Positions 43,090-54,307 of a DNA stretch of 64,000 nt are shown here, piece after piece. This DNA is from Harmonia axyridis (lineage: Eukaryota; Arthropoda; Insecta; Coleoptera; Coccinellidae), in assembly GCF_914767665.1 (NCBI RefSeq), contig NC_059505.1:41289506-41353505 (forward strand), given 5' to 3'. Both the position numbers and the translations under genes were made by a program. Position 1 is the stretch's first letter. Each line of letters begins with the position of its first letter. The notes under the pieces were generated by a model. The model worked only from the letters and a program-made list of their open reading frames with translations. It searched no databases and had not been told where the DNA came from.

Positions 43090-44317
43090 CAAGGGCGTAG
43101 AAATAGGGGGGGAGAACTGGGGGTAACCACCCCTACCAAGATCTCCAAAATATAAAATTTCAGAATTCTCTCAAAGACGAAGAACGAAAATTTTTGCATA
43201 ATATGAAGCAATAACCTTATTACTTTTCTTTAAAATCGACACGGCAGCAAAAAATCGGATCCTTTTACGGTTTATGAGTTTATTATCGCTTTCAAGCCAC
43301 GTCCATGGCTGAGGTTTATTATTTTCCTTTATCTACCCGCTTTGTCGGCGCCCCTTTGTTTTGCCATCTGTGATTTTTGCATTCGTCAACGGTATACACT
43401 TACCCGTTGTTTTCGGTTTTGTATCATTTTCCTCGCAAAATTGTCTGTGCTGTGTTTTACAATTTATTGTGTTTCATTTAAATTGCAATTTATTTGTGAT
43501 GACATCCGTTTTGAATTATTGACTATACAGGGTGTTCCTGTATTGGAGGTACAAGCGGAAATGACAGATTACTCGGATCATTTTAAGAAAAGAAGTCCTA
43601 TATCATGGGTCCGCAAACAACTTGTTTTCGAGATACAGATGTTTAAATTTCATGTTTTTTTCTGATAGCACTTTCCCTTCATAAGATATTCAATTTAAAT
43701 TTGGTATAGATATTCCAATTCGAAGTTTTCATCATGTGATATGCTAATTTTGAATGCAAATCTACACGGTGATATTTCATCTGGAAGAGTGCCCGCTTCT
43801 TTCAACCAATTTTTTTTGGTGAACCACTGGTAGTTCAGAAAATTGTAAAAAGAAACTCTGTTCCAGTATTTCACTTTTTGGCCTGTTCTTGTCAAACAAT
43901 TTTTTAGTAATCCTCAGGAAAATTCAAATTTTTATAAGATCCAATAAGCTGTGATGAATAAAATTAATTTTGGTACTTATTTACCCAATCTGTAGCAAAG
44001 ATTAATAAAGATTAGAGGAAATAGTATAATCATCACAAAAAAGTAGGACTACAAGAAACACCCTGTATCTCGAAAACATTCTACTCTTAAAATTATTCAA
44101 GGAATCTCTCATTTTTCTTCGTACCTTCAATTTAAGAAAACCCTGTATAAGGTAAGATCAATCGAATCGGTAATAAAAAAAATGCTATTACGTCAAGTGA
44201 TTTTTTGTTACTTCGTTATCGAACCTTTCTTTTTCACATTATAGCTTTGAGTAAACGTTGTCGTCAAAAATTTTTTTTTCGATTACCCCCCCAAGAAAAA
44301 GAAGATCTACGCCCTTG
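43090..44317. mobile_element. CAAGGGCGTAGA-ended non-autonomous element
   Basis: The ends CAAGGGCGTAGA and TCTACGCCCTTG are inverted, each followed inward by a G or C run. There is no transposase inside. The termini resemble those of hAT-like MITEs by eye, but no 8-bp duplication is visible. The complete GTTCC MITE at 43528-44145 is nested within it. Confidence 0.6.
43528..44145 (+). repeat. CAGGGTGTTCCT MITE family, complete copy
   Basis: TA flanks and the ends CAGGGTGTTCCTGTATTGGA and, inverted, CAGGGTTTTCTTAAATTGAA. A second internal ACAGATGTTT/AAACACCCTGT pair lies some 110 bp inside each end. It is 618 bp without coding capacity. Confidence 0.75.
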
Positions 44318-44396
44318 TTTCTCTGTGGTGGTTTCGGGTCAATCTGGAGTTTTGCACATTCGCTCATAGTTTGAATCGAGATAGTTGTCAACTGTT

Positions 44397-44687
44397 TGGT
44401 AGTTGCAAGGCGACAGTACCTCGTAAGTGAGTTTGAGGTGAATCAAGTTTCAACCGAGATTCAGATGTGTTCATGAACTAACAACAGTGTTCCTGAGGAA
44501 CTTTATGGAATGCTGGGAGACTTCTACTTTTGTTAGACGTAGCATTATTTTCAACTTAACGAATTATCATTCAGTTATCTCAAACTAACGATTTTCCCAG
44601 AAGCGCATGCGCCAAATTGCAATTTGAAGTTTAAAATTTATATTATTATCATTATAACTTTCGCTTGAAGGATGAATGAAGAGATTT
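44397..44687. other. unassigned
   Basis: AT-rich with no recognised feature. Confidence 0.4.
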
Positions 44688-44931
44688 CCAACGAAAGTTT
44701 TCATTTTGATATAAAAAAAACAAGCATAACTCGTGAGAAAACAATGTATGTTCATTTCATTGTAAAGAAAAATTCAATTTCACAATTCACAACTTCAGTG
44801 CGTTGTTGAGGCATGTACCGTTCCATTTTCAGTAATGGCATAGTTTTAACTTGTCAAATGTCAAAATATGACAGCTTCAAAAGTGGCAGCTGCCTAGATA
44901 GCAGGCTATTCAAAATGAAACATCTTAATGG
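44688..44931. repeat. short MITE of the CCAATAAGAGG family
   Basis: CCAACGAAAGTTTTCATTTT on the left and AAAATGAAACATCTTAATGG on the right are inverted ends. Sequence near the right end (CAGTAATGGCATAGTTTTAA) matches 28058-28078 and 62920-62940. It is a 244-bp internal-deletion form of the elements at 27140 and 61930. Confidence 0.7.
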
Positions 44932-46129
44932 CAAATTCTGTGAAATTAATTTATTGCAAAGTAGGTTTTGGACGTACCAAACTCCGAATAGCGTACTATG
45001 TGTTGAAAGTAAATTTATTAGTTATATCTTAAAAACTACATTGAAAAATACTCAAGGCCCAGTTGACATTTTCGTTGCAATAGTCAATATTTGTTAACTA
45101 TATTATCTTATCTACGTTCGACTTCCAGTAATATTTATTAGAACGTGAGTACCCATATGAATTGTTGGAAAATAGATTGACAATGTAAGGGATGTTCTAA
45201 CAGAACAAGATTTGCAGATTTTCTGCAGTGAAGCCTCGTGATATATTTGTGGACTAAGCAGACGTTGCCCAGTTGGAAAATTGGTGGAAATGATTTGGAA
45301 AATAGCACGTTTTATGATCGGTAGTCAACGTTATATTGACGTCAATCTATATATTCTACGGTTTATCATCGATTGTCGGAGTCCCATGAATTCTTATAAT
45401 TGCCTATCTGATGAAGTCTATCTAATAATTTCACGCAAATTGGGTGGGATGATTTTTTTTGGTTTCTAGAATTGCCAGAGTAGAAAATTTAGAAGTTTGA
45501 TTCGATAACATTAATTTATCTACTCGCTAATTCAAGCGCCAATTACACCCTTTGAGGCCACATTTACCTAGGTATATTTCTGGGATCTCCAAGAAATTCC
45601 ACTTGAAATGTTGCCACTATGTTTTCCCAAAACACTAATGTAATATAATCAAATAGCAAAGTTCTACGAATAAACAAAGTATATAGAGTGTCTCTTGTGG
45701 ACACCAATTACTGCACGATGTTTTCCATTCGATATTCACGTCTTGCAATGGATTTTTTATTCTTCTCATGAAATATTCATCCAAGACATTGACCTAATAC
45801 GTAAACAAAATGCTTCTACAAGTGAAGGATGAGTGTTGTAATTAGATATCATCTCAGCGGACGAAATTACCTCAGTTCTGTTGGATTCTACAGGATAAAT
45901 CTGACTGTTTTCAATGACTCACTGCCAAAATGCTAGTAGGTGTTTACAGGACGTTGTTTTCGTTGGATTTCCTCAAAATTATCACGTGAAGAGGAAGGTT
46001 TCACTGAAAAATTAAGAATTATTGGTTTTGTTGCAATTCGCAACTTGGCATCACCTGATTGTGTACAATTTGTGTGGCCAAATTTCATTTTCTACATTCA
46101 TGTTGATCGAAAAAAAATTCAGAAATATA
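44932..46129. other. unassigned sequence
   Basis: Only short frames (for example plus 45281-45469); no domain, repeat or splice pattern. Confidence 0.4.
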
Positions 46130-46131
46130 TA

Positions 46132-47067
46132 AAGGGTGTTTTTTAGAGCTATAGAAATTTGAATTGCAATAAAACAAAGATGGATTATTCGATTGACATG
46201 AATTTTATTTATCCGCAAGATAATCTTGTGGCATTACATTTTAAATATGATTTCTGGCATATGACCGCCACGGCTGGCTCGGATGTAGTCCAATCTGGAC
46301 GTCCAATTTTCGATGACTTTTTCCAACATTTGTGGCCGTATATCGGCAATAACACGGCGAATTTTGTCTTCCAAATGGTCAAGGGTTTGTGACTTGTCCG
46401 CATTGACTAATGATTTTACATAGTCCCACAGAAAGTAGTCAAGCGGTGTTAAATCACAAGATCTTGGAGGCCAATTCACAGGTCCAAAACGTGAAATTAG
46501 GTGGTCACCAAACGTGTCTTTCAATAAATCGATTGTGGCACGAGCTGTGTGACATGTTGCGCCGTCTTGTTGGAACCACAGCTCGTGGACACCATGGTTG
46601 TTCAATTCAGGAATGAAAAAGTTAGTAATCATGGCTCTATACCGATCACCATTGACTGTAACGTTCTGGCCATCATCGTTTTTGAAGAAGTACGGACCAA
46701 TGATTTCACCAGCTCATAAAGCGCATCAAACAGTCAGTTTTTCTGGATGTAACGGTGTTTCGACATACACTTGAAGATTAGCTTCACTCCAAATGCAGCA
46801 GTTTTGTTTGTTGACGTAGCCATTCAATCAGAAGTGAGTTTCATCGCTAAACAAAATAAAATGGACGTAGTGAGCGATACGTATTCCGCACAGAACCATA
46901 TTTTATAAATGAAATTGCACTTTTTGTAAGCGTTGTTCAGGCGTGAGTCTATTCATCATGAATTGCCAAACCAAACTGAGAATAAATCACTTGACAGCTG
47001 TTGAATCGGTCGCCATCTTGAACATTAATGCCAACTTAAAATTATATACCTCGAAAAAAACACCCAT
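46132..47067 (-). mobile_element. DD41D mariner-like element, deletion derivative (copy D)
   Basis: TA flanks and GGGTGTTTTTT ends; 936 bp with the shared internal deletion. The frame 46632-46234 keeps FQQDGATCHTARAT and LTPLDYFLWDYVK. A stop and other changes interrupt the upstream part (TCATAAAGCGCATC at 46713). Confidence 0.85.
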
Positions 47068-47069
47068 TA

Positions 47070-48456
47070 TATGAATTGTTTCCTCTCCAAAATTTGGGAA
47101 CTATGGTTGAATATTTCTTGAGTACTGACGCAGTTAAGAAATATTGAACACTCTTTAAACTTTTTTTGCATATTTTGATCGTTTTCATCTATTTATTGGT
47201 CACTGCTATGTAGGTATTGAGTATTTATGTTATTTTCCTTCGATTTTGGCTTTTTGGAGTTGTTTTCTTGAATGCTTATGTTATTTATATTCTTAATGAG
47301 AGATTCACAATTCATACGAACAATAATTGAAAATCTTATAACTAAAAAATAGTAGGAACACATTTCAAAAGTGGAAAATCTAATTTGTAAGGAAAGAAGT
47401 AAGAAAGGAAGACTTTTTTATAGTCGTTTGTGATAAGAAATTGTTTCTAGTGACCTGAATATGACCACGTGAATGGTCGAAAACTTGGATAAATTTGATA
47501 AAGAACTTAACTAAGATCCTCAAGTGATTTTCTGGCAGATACATAATTCCTTTTGAAAAATCTGATACCTAGCATTAACAACACATTGACAGAACCCGAA
47601 AAATACATCGTATTTTTCTAATGAAAAGATATCTAGAATCTAGATAGAAAATTTTCGTCCCAACTCAATTTTGTCTTCATTGAAATTTCTCTGTTACAAC
47701 CAGAAACAATAAAGCCTCTCCATGAAATAATCTGCATATTAGAAGGGTGAATATATTATTCGAGATTACGAAAACTTTTTGGTTGGGAATTTGTCAGGTT
47801 ATACTGGGAGATGAAAGATGAAAAAAGTTTTGAGAGGTTCATAATGCTCTTCATTAATAAGTTATTAGATGGTCTAGATTGATCCCTCATTGGATTATAC
47901 CACCAATAACTTCAGCAGCATGTACAAAATGGATTATGATAAATTTTACAAAAAAGATGTAATACGTATTTATCAGTCTTTGGATATTTGGAGTTTGCTA
48001 TCAGATAAAATACACAAAAAACAACAATAATCTTTGAAATCTTTCACTGATACTACTGGGCGTTCTAATTCTGGTATATTTCAGTTGAACAGGTGTTCTC
48101 TAAACATGAAAAAGGACACAAATAGTGACAGAGTCAAAAATAACATTCTTAGTTCGAAGTTTCCACTTCATATACGAACTGGTCCAAAACAAGATCTCAC
48201 GTCTTACAATGAAAAAATGCGATGGTTCCACTTTTGACTGGCTATTTTAAGATTTGGACATAAATGTCATCAATCGATTATTTTGAAACAGCCAGTAGAT
48301 CTATTTCTGGAGCTGGTATGACACTCAATTTTGACAAACAGGATGGAATTAGCCTGAGTATTACTCATATATACGTTTTCTGAAGTGGGTTTTGTCTCAA
48401 ATGACTGCATACGTTTTATATTTCGAATCTCCTATTTGCTGGGATGTCATCATTTC
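47070..48456. other. AT-rich unassigned sequence
   Basis: No recognisable transposon ends or coding frames beyond 70 codons (48034-48237 is isolated). Confidence 0.4.
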
Positions 48457-49137
48457 TACAGGGTGTTCCTTAATTGAAGGATAGAAGTAAACTGAGACAT
48501 TCCTTGGATAATTATAAGAAAAAAAGTCCCATAAACATGTGCCCGCAAACGCTTTGTTTTCGAGATACAGGGTGTTCCTTGTAGTCCTATTTTTTGTGAT
48601 GATTATGCCAGTTTATTGAATCTTGATTAATCTTCGCTACATATTGGGTAAATAATTACCAAAATTATGGTTGATTTATTCATTTCAAATAATTTCGATT
48701 TTTCTGAGGATTACGAGAGAATTGTTTGAATATTTCTCGAAATCTGTAGCAGATACGACAAAAGTACAAGAAACCAAAAAGTGTAGTTCTGGATCAAAGT
48801 TCCTTTTTACATTTTCTGAACAACCATTGGTCCACCAGAAAAAAATTCTGTTGGAAAGAAGCTGATGCTGTTCCAGAAAAAATACCACCAAGTAGATTTA
48901 CATTCAGATGATGAAAACTTCAAATTGCAATATCTATGTCAAATTTAAGTTAAATAGCTTGTTAAGGAATGTGCTGTGGAAATAAGCTTGAAAAACAATC
49001 AGACTTTAACATCTTGTATCTCGACAATAAATCGTTTGTGGCTCCTTATTTATAGGCCTTTTTTTTTAAATTGATTCGATGAATCTGTCATTTTCGTTTC
49101 TATCTGTAATTTAGGAAGAACTTATAAACGGCTAATT
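48457..49137 (+). repeat. CAGGGTGTTCCT MITE family, copy at 48.5 kb
   Basis: It starts ACAGGGTGTTCCTTAATTGA and carries the GAGATACAGGGTGTTCC repeat. It ends near 49137 in a diverged inverted end (GTAATTTAGGAAGAACTTAT). Confidence 0.7.
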
Positions 49138-49141
49138 TTAT

Positions 49142-49330
49142 CAAAAAAAAAAAAACTACAAACAGGGACCCCCAAACGCTTTGCTTTCGAGATACAGGAT
49201 GTTTCTTATACCCCAACTTTTTTTATGATGATTATAGGAGGTTATTGAATCATTGCTACACTTCCGGAAAACGCACAAATTAACTTCAGAAATTTTTTTC
49301 AGTGAGTAACTCCCCTTATAATTCAATAAT
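49142..49330 (+). repeat. second, partial GTTCC MITE copy
   Basis: CCCCCAAACGCTTTGCTTTC and GAGATACAGGATGTTTCTTA repeat the internal part of the family immediately after the preceding copy. Confidence 0.55.
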
Positions 49331-49394
49331 ATATACTCCCAGATTTGTCTTTGGCAGCTTTGTTCCTATCCATCAGAGTGTACATAAAAGTATA

Positions 49395-50289
49395 CACTGT
49401 GACTGTAAAGTATGGAACAAATTCATTTTTAGCTAAACAGACCATCTTAAGAAATAATCCTGAAACACACCGATTTTTTATTTTAATTTACCGTATTTTA
49501 AAATAATAATTTAATATACAGGGTGAATTACTTTCGAGTAATGACATCAATGTCATTTTTTTAAAAGGAACACCCCCATTTTGTCTCAATTTTCCGATTA
49601 CTCTAACTGAGCTGATTCCAAAAATGTATCACATGTTGATTCCAATTGGTGGACAAAAATACAATAGTTTTGTGTGTGCTCATAAAGTAACGCGTAACAT
49701 TTTTTATTAGTTATATTAACAATATTATCAAAAATACTTATTGTCTAGCAGCAATAAACAAATAATGATATTTCACAAAAAACTAGACGACTATGTTATT
49801 TTAAATTGATAAGAAATAATTTTTTTCATATTCTGTCTGCAAGACCACAAGTACTAAACATGTTTAGATACAGCTCATTTTCATGAATCTAAAAATGTAA
49901 CAAACTACAGGGTGTTACATTCAAACCAATTGCCGCTAGACAATAAGTATTGTTGATAATATTAATAATTGAACTAATAAAGAATGTTACGCGTTACTTT
50001 ATGAGCATACACGAAACTATTGTATCTTTGTCCACCCTGTACCAATTGGAATCAACATGTGATACATTTTTGGAATCAGCTCAGCTAGAGTAATCGGAAA
50101 ATTGAGACAAAATGGGGGTGTTCCATTAAAAAAAAATGACGGTAAAATGAAAGTAATTCACCCTGTATATTAGATTATTATTTTAAAATACGGTAAATTA
50201 AAATAAAAAATCGACGTGTTTCAGGATTATTTCTTAAAATGGTTTGTTTAGCTAAAAATGAATTTGTTCCATACTTTACGGACACAGTG
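49395..50289. mobile_element. CACTGTGTCCG foldback element, complete (copy iii)
   Basis: TA flanks, ends CACTGTGACTGTAAAGTATG and, inverted, CACTGTGTCCGTAAAGTATG. The arms are about 400 bp, collinear with copy ii. The centre carries a different 100-bp stretch (ACAAATAATGATATTTCACA). Confidence 0.85.
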
Positions 50290-51037
50290 TATACACGAAC
50301 ATCAATAATTGTAGCAACTGTTATTTTTATAGTAAATATTGTGTCTGATGCGAATTGCCCATAACGCAATGTTGATGATTGCCTTCAAATTAATTTCGCA
50401 ATGCCAGTAATTTAACAATTCCAGATATTTCTCCCCAACCAATTAAGAACAAGCCATAAGTCAACATCGATCAATAAATAGATGTATCTATTATATTCTC
50501 TCTTTCAGTCCACTTAATCTCATGATAGGGATTTGAATAAACCGTAGAAAGTGTGATATGAACACGTGACTTTAAATGCGTATTTATTGGCATTGAAAAA
50601 CATTTCACTAGTTGCAGTAATATCCCTTATGGTTGATACAGTTTCTGATAAAACGTTTGTGAATTACGTTTTGAATTATTTTAATCTGGAAATTAAAATG
50701 ATGATAATCTTTAGTACCGACAATTTTTCATGGGGAAAATAACAGTTGGTTGACCACAATATGGCTTTATCAAGTACACATTTTCAAATGACGTTTAACC
50801 TAATAAACTCTGAAAATAATAAGGGTGTCTAAATTTTGTCTCTAGATCGATTTCAATGTCTGTAATTTTTAAATTCATGTGCAAATTGCAACCTTCAAGG
50901 CGGCAGAACTGTATATAGGTATATGTGGTGTCCAAGGGTTCAATAAGTGCATAAATCAACAAGTGCTCAAAAGCTCAAAAGTTATCCACACAGTTGAAAA
51001 CAGATCTGACGAAGCTACTTTTGTTACAATTGCTATT
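50290..51037. other. AT-rich unassigned sequence
   Basis: No gene or repeat recognised. Confidence 0.4.
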
Positions 51038-51039
51038 TA

Positions 51040-51903
51040 ACAGGTCAATTGAAAAGTCCCCAGTCTACCTTAGTAAAACACATTTTTTAGCTAAATTATA
51101 TTTCATTTTTCAACATAGTTGCCTTCGAAGATGATACAGCGATTATAGCGATCTTCTAATTTTTCGATACCATTTTTGTAGTACGATTTGTCTTTCGCTT
51201 CAAAATAGGCCTAGGTTTTGGCTATTACTTCTTCATTGGCGCTAAATTTTTTTCCATCTAGCATTTTTTTGAGGTCAGAGAACAAGTAAAAGTCGCCGGG
51301 GGCCAGATCTGGCGAATACAGTGGATGCAGAAGCAATTCGAAGCCCAATTCAAGCAATTTTGCCATTGTTTTCATTTATTTGTGACACGGCGCATTGTCT
51401 TGATGAAACAGAGCCTTTTTTCTTCAAATGGGGCCGGTTTTTAACGATTTCATCCTTTAAACGATCCAAAAACTAATAATCGCTGTTGATGGTCTGGCCC
51501 TTTTGGAGGTAATCAATGAATATTTTACCTTACGTATCTCAGAATACTGATGCCATAACATTGCCAGCTGACTGTTGGGTTTTTCCTCGTTTTGGATTCG
51601 GTTCATCGTGTGCAGTCCACTCATCTGACTGTCAATTGGACTCCAGAGTGAAATGATGGAGCCATGTTGTCTATCGTCAGATATCGACGCGAAAATTCAG
51701 GTTTATTGCACTTAAACAGCTTCAAACACTGCTCAGAATCATTCAAATGTTGTTGATTTTGATCGATTATGAGCTCGCGCGGCACCAATTTTGCACACAG
51801 CTTTCTCATTATGAATGATATGATGTACACGTTCAGATGATATCTCACAATCTGCTATCTCGATCACTTTCCGGTCATTCAAAATTATTTTGCGCACTTC
51901 TTA
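51040..51903 (-). mobile_element. mariner (DD34D) transposon, truncated (copy 3)
   Basis: The left end matches the family terminus (CAATTGAAAAGTCCCCAGTC) after a TA. The match runs through the catalytic part to about 51903, where the transposase N-terminus and right terminal repeat are missing. Readable pieces include MRKLCAKLVPRELIIDQNQQ and several frameshifts. Confidence 0.8.
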
Positions 51904-51948
51904 CAGTTCTGTTATTCAAAATGGTAGAAATCTGAAGAGGTTATTGTA

Positions 51949-52888
51949 AAGGGTGTTTTTTTGAGAGCTATGGAACTTTAAATTGCAATAAAACAACGAT
52001 GGATTATTCGATTGACATGAATTTGATTTATCCGCAAGATAATCTTGTGGCATTACATTTTAAATATGACTTCTGGCATATGACCGCCACGGCTGGCTCG
52101 GATGTAGTCCGAACTGGACGTTCAATTTTCGATGACTTTTTCCAACATTTGTGGCCGTATATCGGCAATAACACGGCGAATGTTGTCTTCCAAATGGTCA
52201 AGGGTTTGTGGCTTATCCGCATAGACCAATGACTTTACATAGCCCCACAGAAAGTAGTCTAGCGGTGTTAAATCACAAGATCTCGGAGGCCAATTCACAG
52301 GTCCAAAACGTGAAATTAGGCGGTCGCCAAACGTGTCCCTCAATAAATCGATTGTGGCACGAGCTGTGTGACATGTTGCGCCGTCTTGTTGGAACCACAG
52401 CTCCTGGACATCATGGTTGTTCAATTCAGGAATGAAAAAGTTAGTAATCATGGCTCTATACCGATCACCATCGACTGTAACGTTCTGGCCATCAGTGTTT
52501 TTGAAGAAGTACGGACCAATGATTCCACCAGCCTTTTAAGCGCACCAAACAGTCAGTTTTTCTGGATGTAACGGTGTTTCGACATACACTTGAGGATTAG
52601 CTTCACTCCAAATGCGGCAGTTTTGTTTGTTGACGTAGCCTTTCAACCAGAAGTGCGCTTCATCGCTAAACAAAATAAAATGGACGTAGTGCGCGATACG
52701 TATTCCACACAGAACCATTATTATCGAAATAAAATTGCACTATTTGCAAGCGTTGTTCAGGCGTGAGTCTATTCATGATGAATTGCCAAACCAAACTGAG
52801 AATAAATCACTTGACAGCTGTTAAATTGGTCGCCATCTTGAACAGTAATGCCAACTTAAAGTTATATACCTCGAAAAAAAACACCCAT
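51949..52888 (-). mobile_element. DD41D mariner-like element, deletion derivative (copy E)
   Basis: TA flanks and GGGTGTTTTTTT ends; 940 bp with the same deletion. The frames 52718-52536 (AHFWLKGYVNKQNCRIWSEA) and 52451-52122 (FQQDGATCHTARATIDLL, LTPLDYFLWGYVKS) are separated by a stop near 52536. It lies 45 bp from the truncated mariner. Confidence 0.85.
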
Positions 52889-53040
52889 TATCAATATTAT
52901 TTCCATAATAAAATAGTGCAAATTAGACTAACTCTTATCAAATATCAATCAAATGAATCTCCACCAAATAACGACCAAGTGAACCAAATACTCCCCAAAA
53001 ATAATTCATCGCTATTTTCGACCCAACATAACCGAAATAA
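52889..53040. other. unassigned link before the promoter
   Basis: AT-rich; contains no recognised site. Confidence 0.3.
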
Positions 53041-53094
53041 GGTCATCAAGGGTGGCATCTCCTTCGAACCCTTATCTCATCACGCCCATCCACA

Positions 53095-53245
53095 ATGCAC
53101 CGCTATGACGTCAAGATTCCTCCAAACGAAACGGTTGCCAGGAGACGCGCCAGTGACGTAGCGCGACGTCATCAGCGCGGACCACAGAGCACGATAGAGA
53201 GAACCTTCGTTTATATATCGACGCCTGACGGCGCCAGCGTCATTG
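53095..53245 (+). promoter_or_regulatory. probable Pol II core promoter with CRE sites
   Basis: In a GC-rich island lie a perfect CRE palindrome TGACGTCA (53106-53113), a half site TGACGTA (53154-53160) and CGACGTCATC (53164-53173). A TATA box TTATATAT is at 53211-53218 and a TCATTG initiator at 53240-53245. The TATA start is 30 bp upstream of the initiator A at 53242, the expected distance. CRE sites bind CREB/ATF factors, so cAMP-responsive control is a reasonable inference. Confidence 0.55.
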
Positions 53246-53392
53246 TTAGCGCGGAGCGCGATCGCGAGTGTTGTTGGTGATTATCTAGTCCACAATTTTT
53301 ATATTTTTCTACTTTTATAACTGGTGATTGTATAGTTTGTTTATTTTTGTTACTTAGAAGTTCATATTCTCTCATCATCAAATACGCTTCAG
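53242..53392 (+). other. probable 5' non-coding first exon
   Basis: From the predicted start site to AATACGCTTCAG|GTGAGT (donor at 53393) the sequence contains no ATG, as expected of a 5' UTR exon. No coding exon was found before the window ends at 64000, so the gene body lies beyond a first intron of more than 10 kb, or the exon is not real. Confidence 0.45.
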
Positions 53393-53667
53393 GTGAGTCT
53401 ATGGCTTTTTTTTTTTCTGTGGTCTCGCTGATGGGTTTTTTGGGCTCGGTTTTTGCGGGGGTTTGATTGGAAGGTAGGAGGTGTTTTTTTTTCTCTAACG
53501 ATGTTCAAGATAGGGGTAGTTTTTTCGTTTTTCGCAGGTTTTGGTGGAATTGGGTTAGGATCACAGTAGTGTGACCCCTTAGGGTTTTTAATTGACGTAT
53601 TCGAGAAAATTCTCCCAAAAGTTCAATTTTCACGTGAATTTAACACAGGAACATCTCGATTAATATA

Positions 53668-54305
53668 CAGGGTGTTCCTAAATTGGAGATACAACATAAA
53701 ATTATTCTTTGGACTATTTCAACAACAAAAAGTCCTATGAACATGGGCCCGCAAACGCTTTGTTTTCGAGATACAGGGTGTTGATGTTTGATTATTTCAC
53801 ATGTTTTTTCTCATAGCACCTTGCCTTCACAAGATGATCAACTTGAATTTGGTACAGATATTCTAATTTAAAGTTTTTGTCATGTGATATGCTGATTTTG
53901 AATGCAAATCTACAAGGTGGTATTTTTTTTGTGTCAGCTTTTTTAATCCAGAACTTTCTTTGGTGGGCCACTGGTAGATCAGAAAAATTTTGGAAGAAAC
54001 TTTGGTTCAGTACTATTCTTTTTGGTTTCTTGTAGTTTTGTCGTATCTGCTACCGATTTCGAGAAAAAAATTCATACAATGGTCTTGTAATCCTCTAAAA
54101 AATCTAAATTATTATTGAAATCTATGAGTTTTGGTACTTATCAACCCAATATGTAGATAAAATTAATGAAGATTCGATAAACTAGTATAATCATCTTGAA
54201 AAAGTACTATCAAAAACACCCTGTATCCCGAAAACAAAGCGTTTAAAAACCCATGATTATGGGACTTTTTCTTCTTGAATACATGCAAGGATTAGGAACA
54301 CCCTG
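53668..54305 (+). repeat. CAGGGTGTTCCT MITE family, complete copy in presumed intron
   Basis: TA flanks and ends CAGGGTGTTCCTAAATTGGA and GGAACACCCTG. Inner GAGATACAGGGTGTTGATG and AACACCCTGTATCCCGAAAA form a second inverted pair about 100 bp inside. 638 bp, non-coding. Confidence 0.8.
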
Positions 54306-54307
54306 TA

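Larger units (their letters stand above)
43015..44396 (+). repeat. 75-bp direct repeats bracketing a transposable element
   Basis: The segment at 43015-43089 (GGTTTCGGGTCAATCTG, CGCTCATATTTTGATTCGGG, ATAGTTGTCAACTGT) recurs at 44321-44396 with about 15 percent change. The element 43090-44317 lies exactly between them. Confidence 0.75.

Noticed and set aside
45281..45469. 62-codon ORF
   Set aside because: Isolated, without domain, duplicate or splice signals; expected by chance in this length of sequence.
53095..53280. 61-codon ORF over the promoter region
   Set aside because: It spans the TATA box and initiator and has no splice or domain support; it reflects local GC richness.
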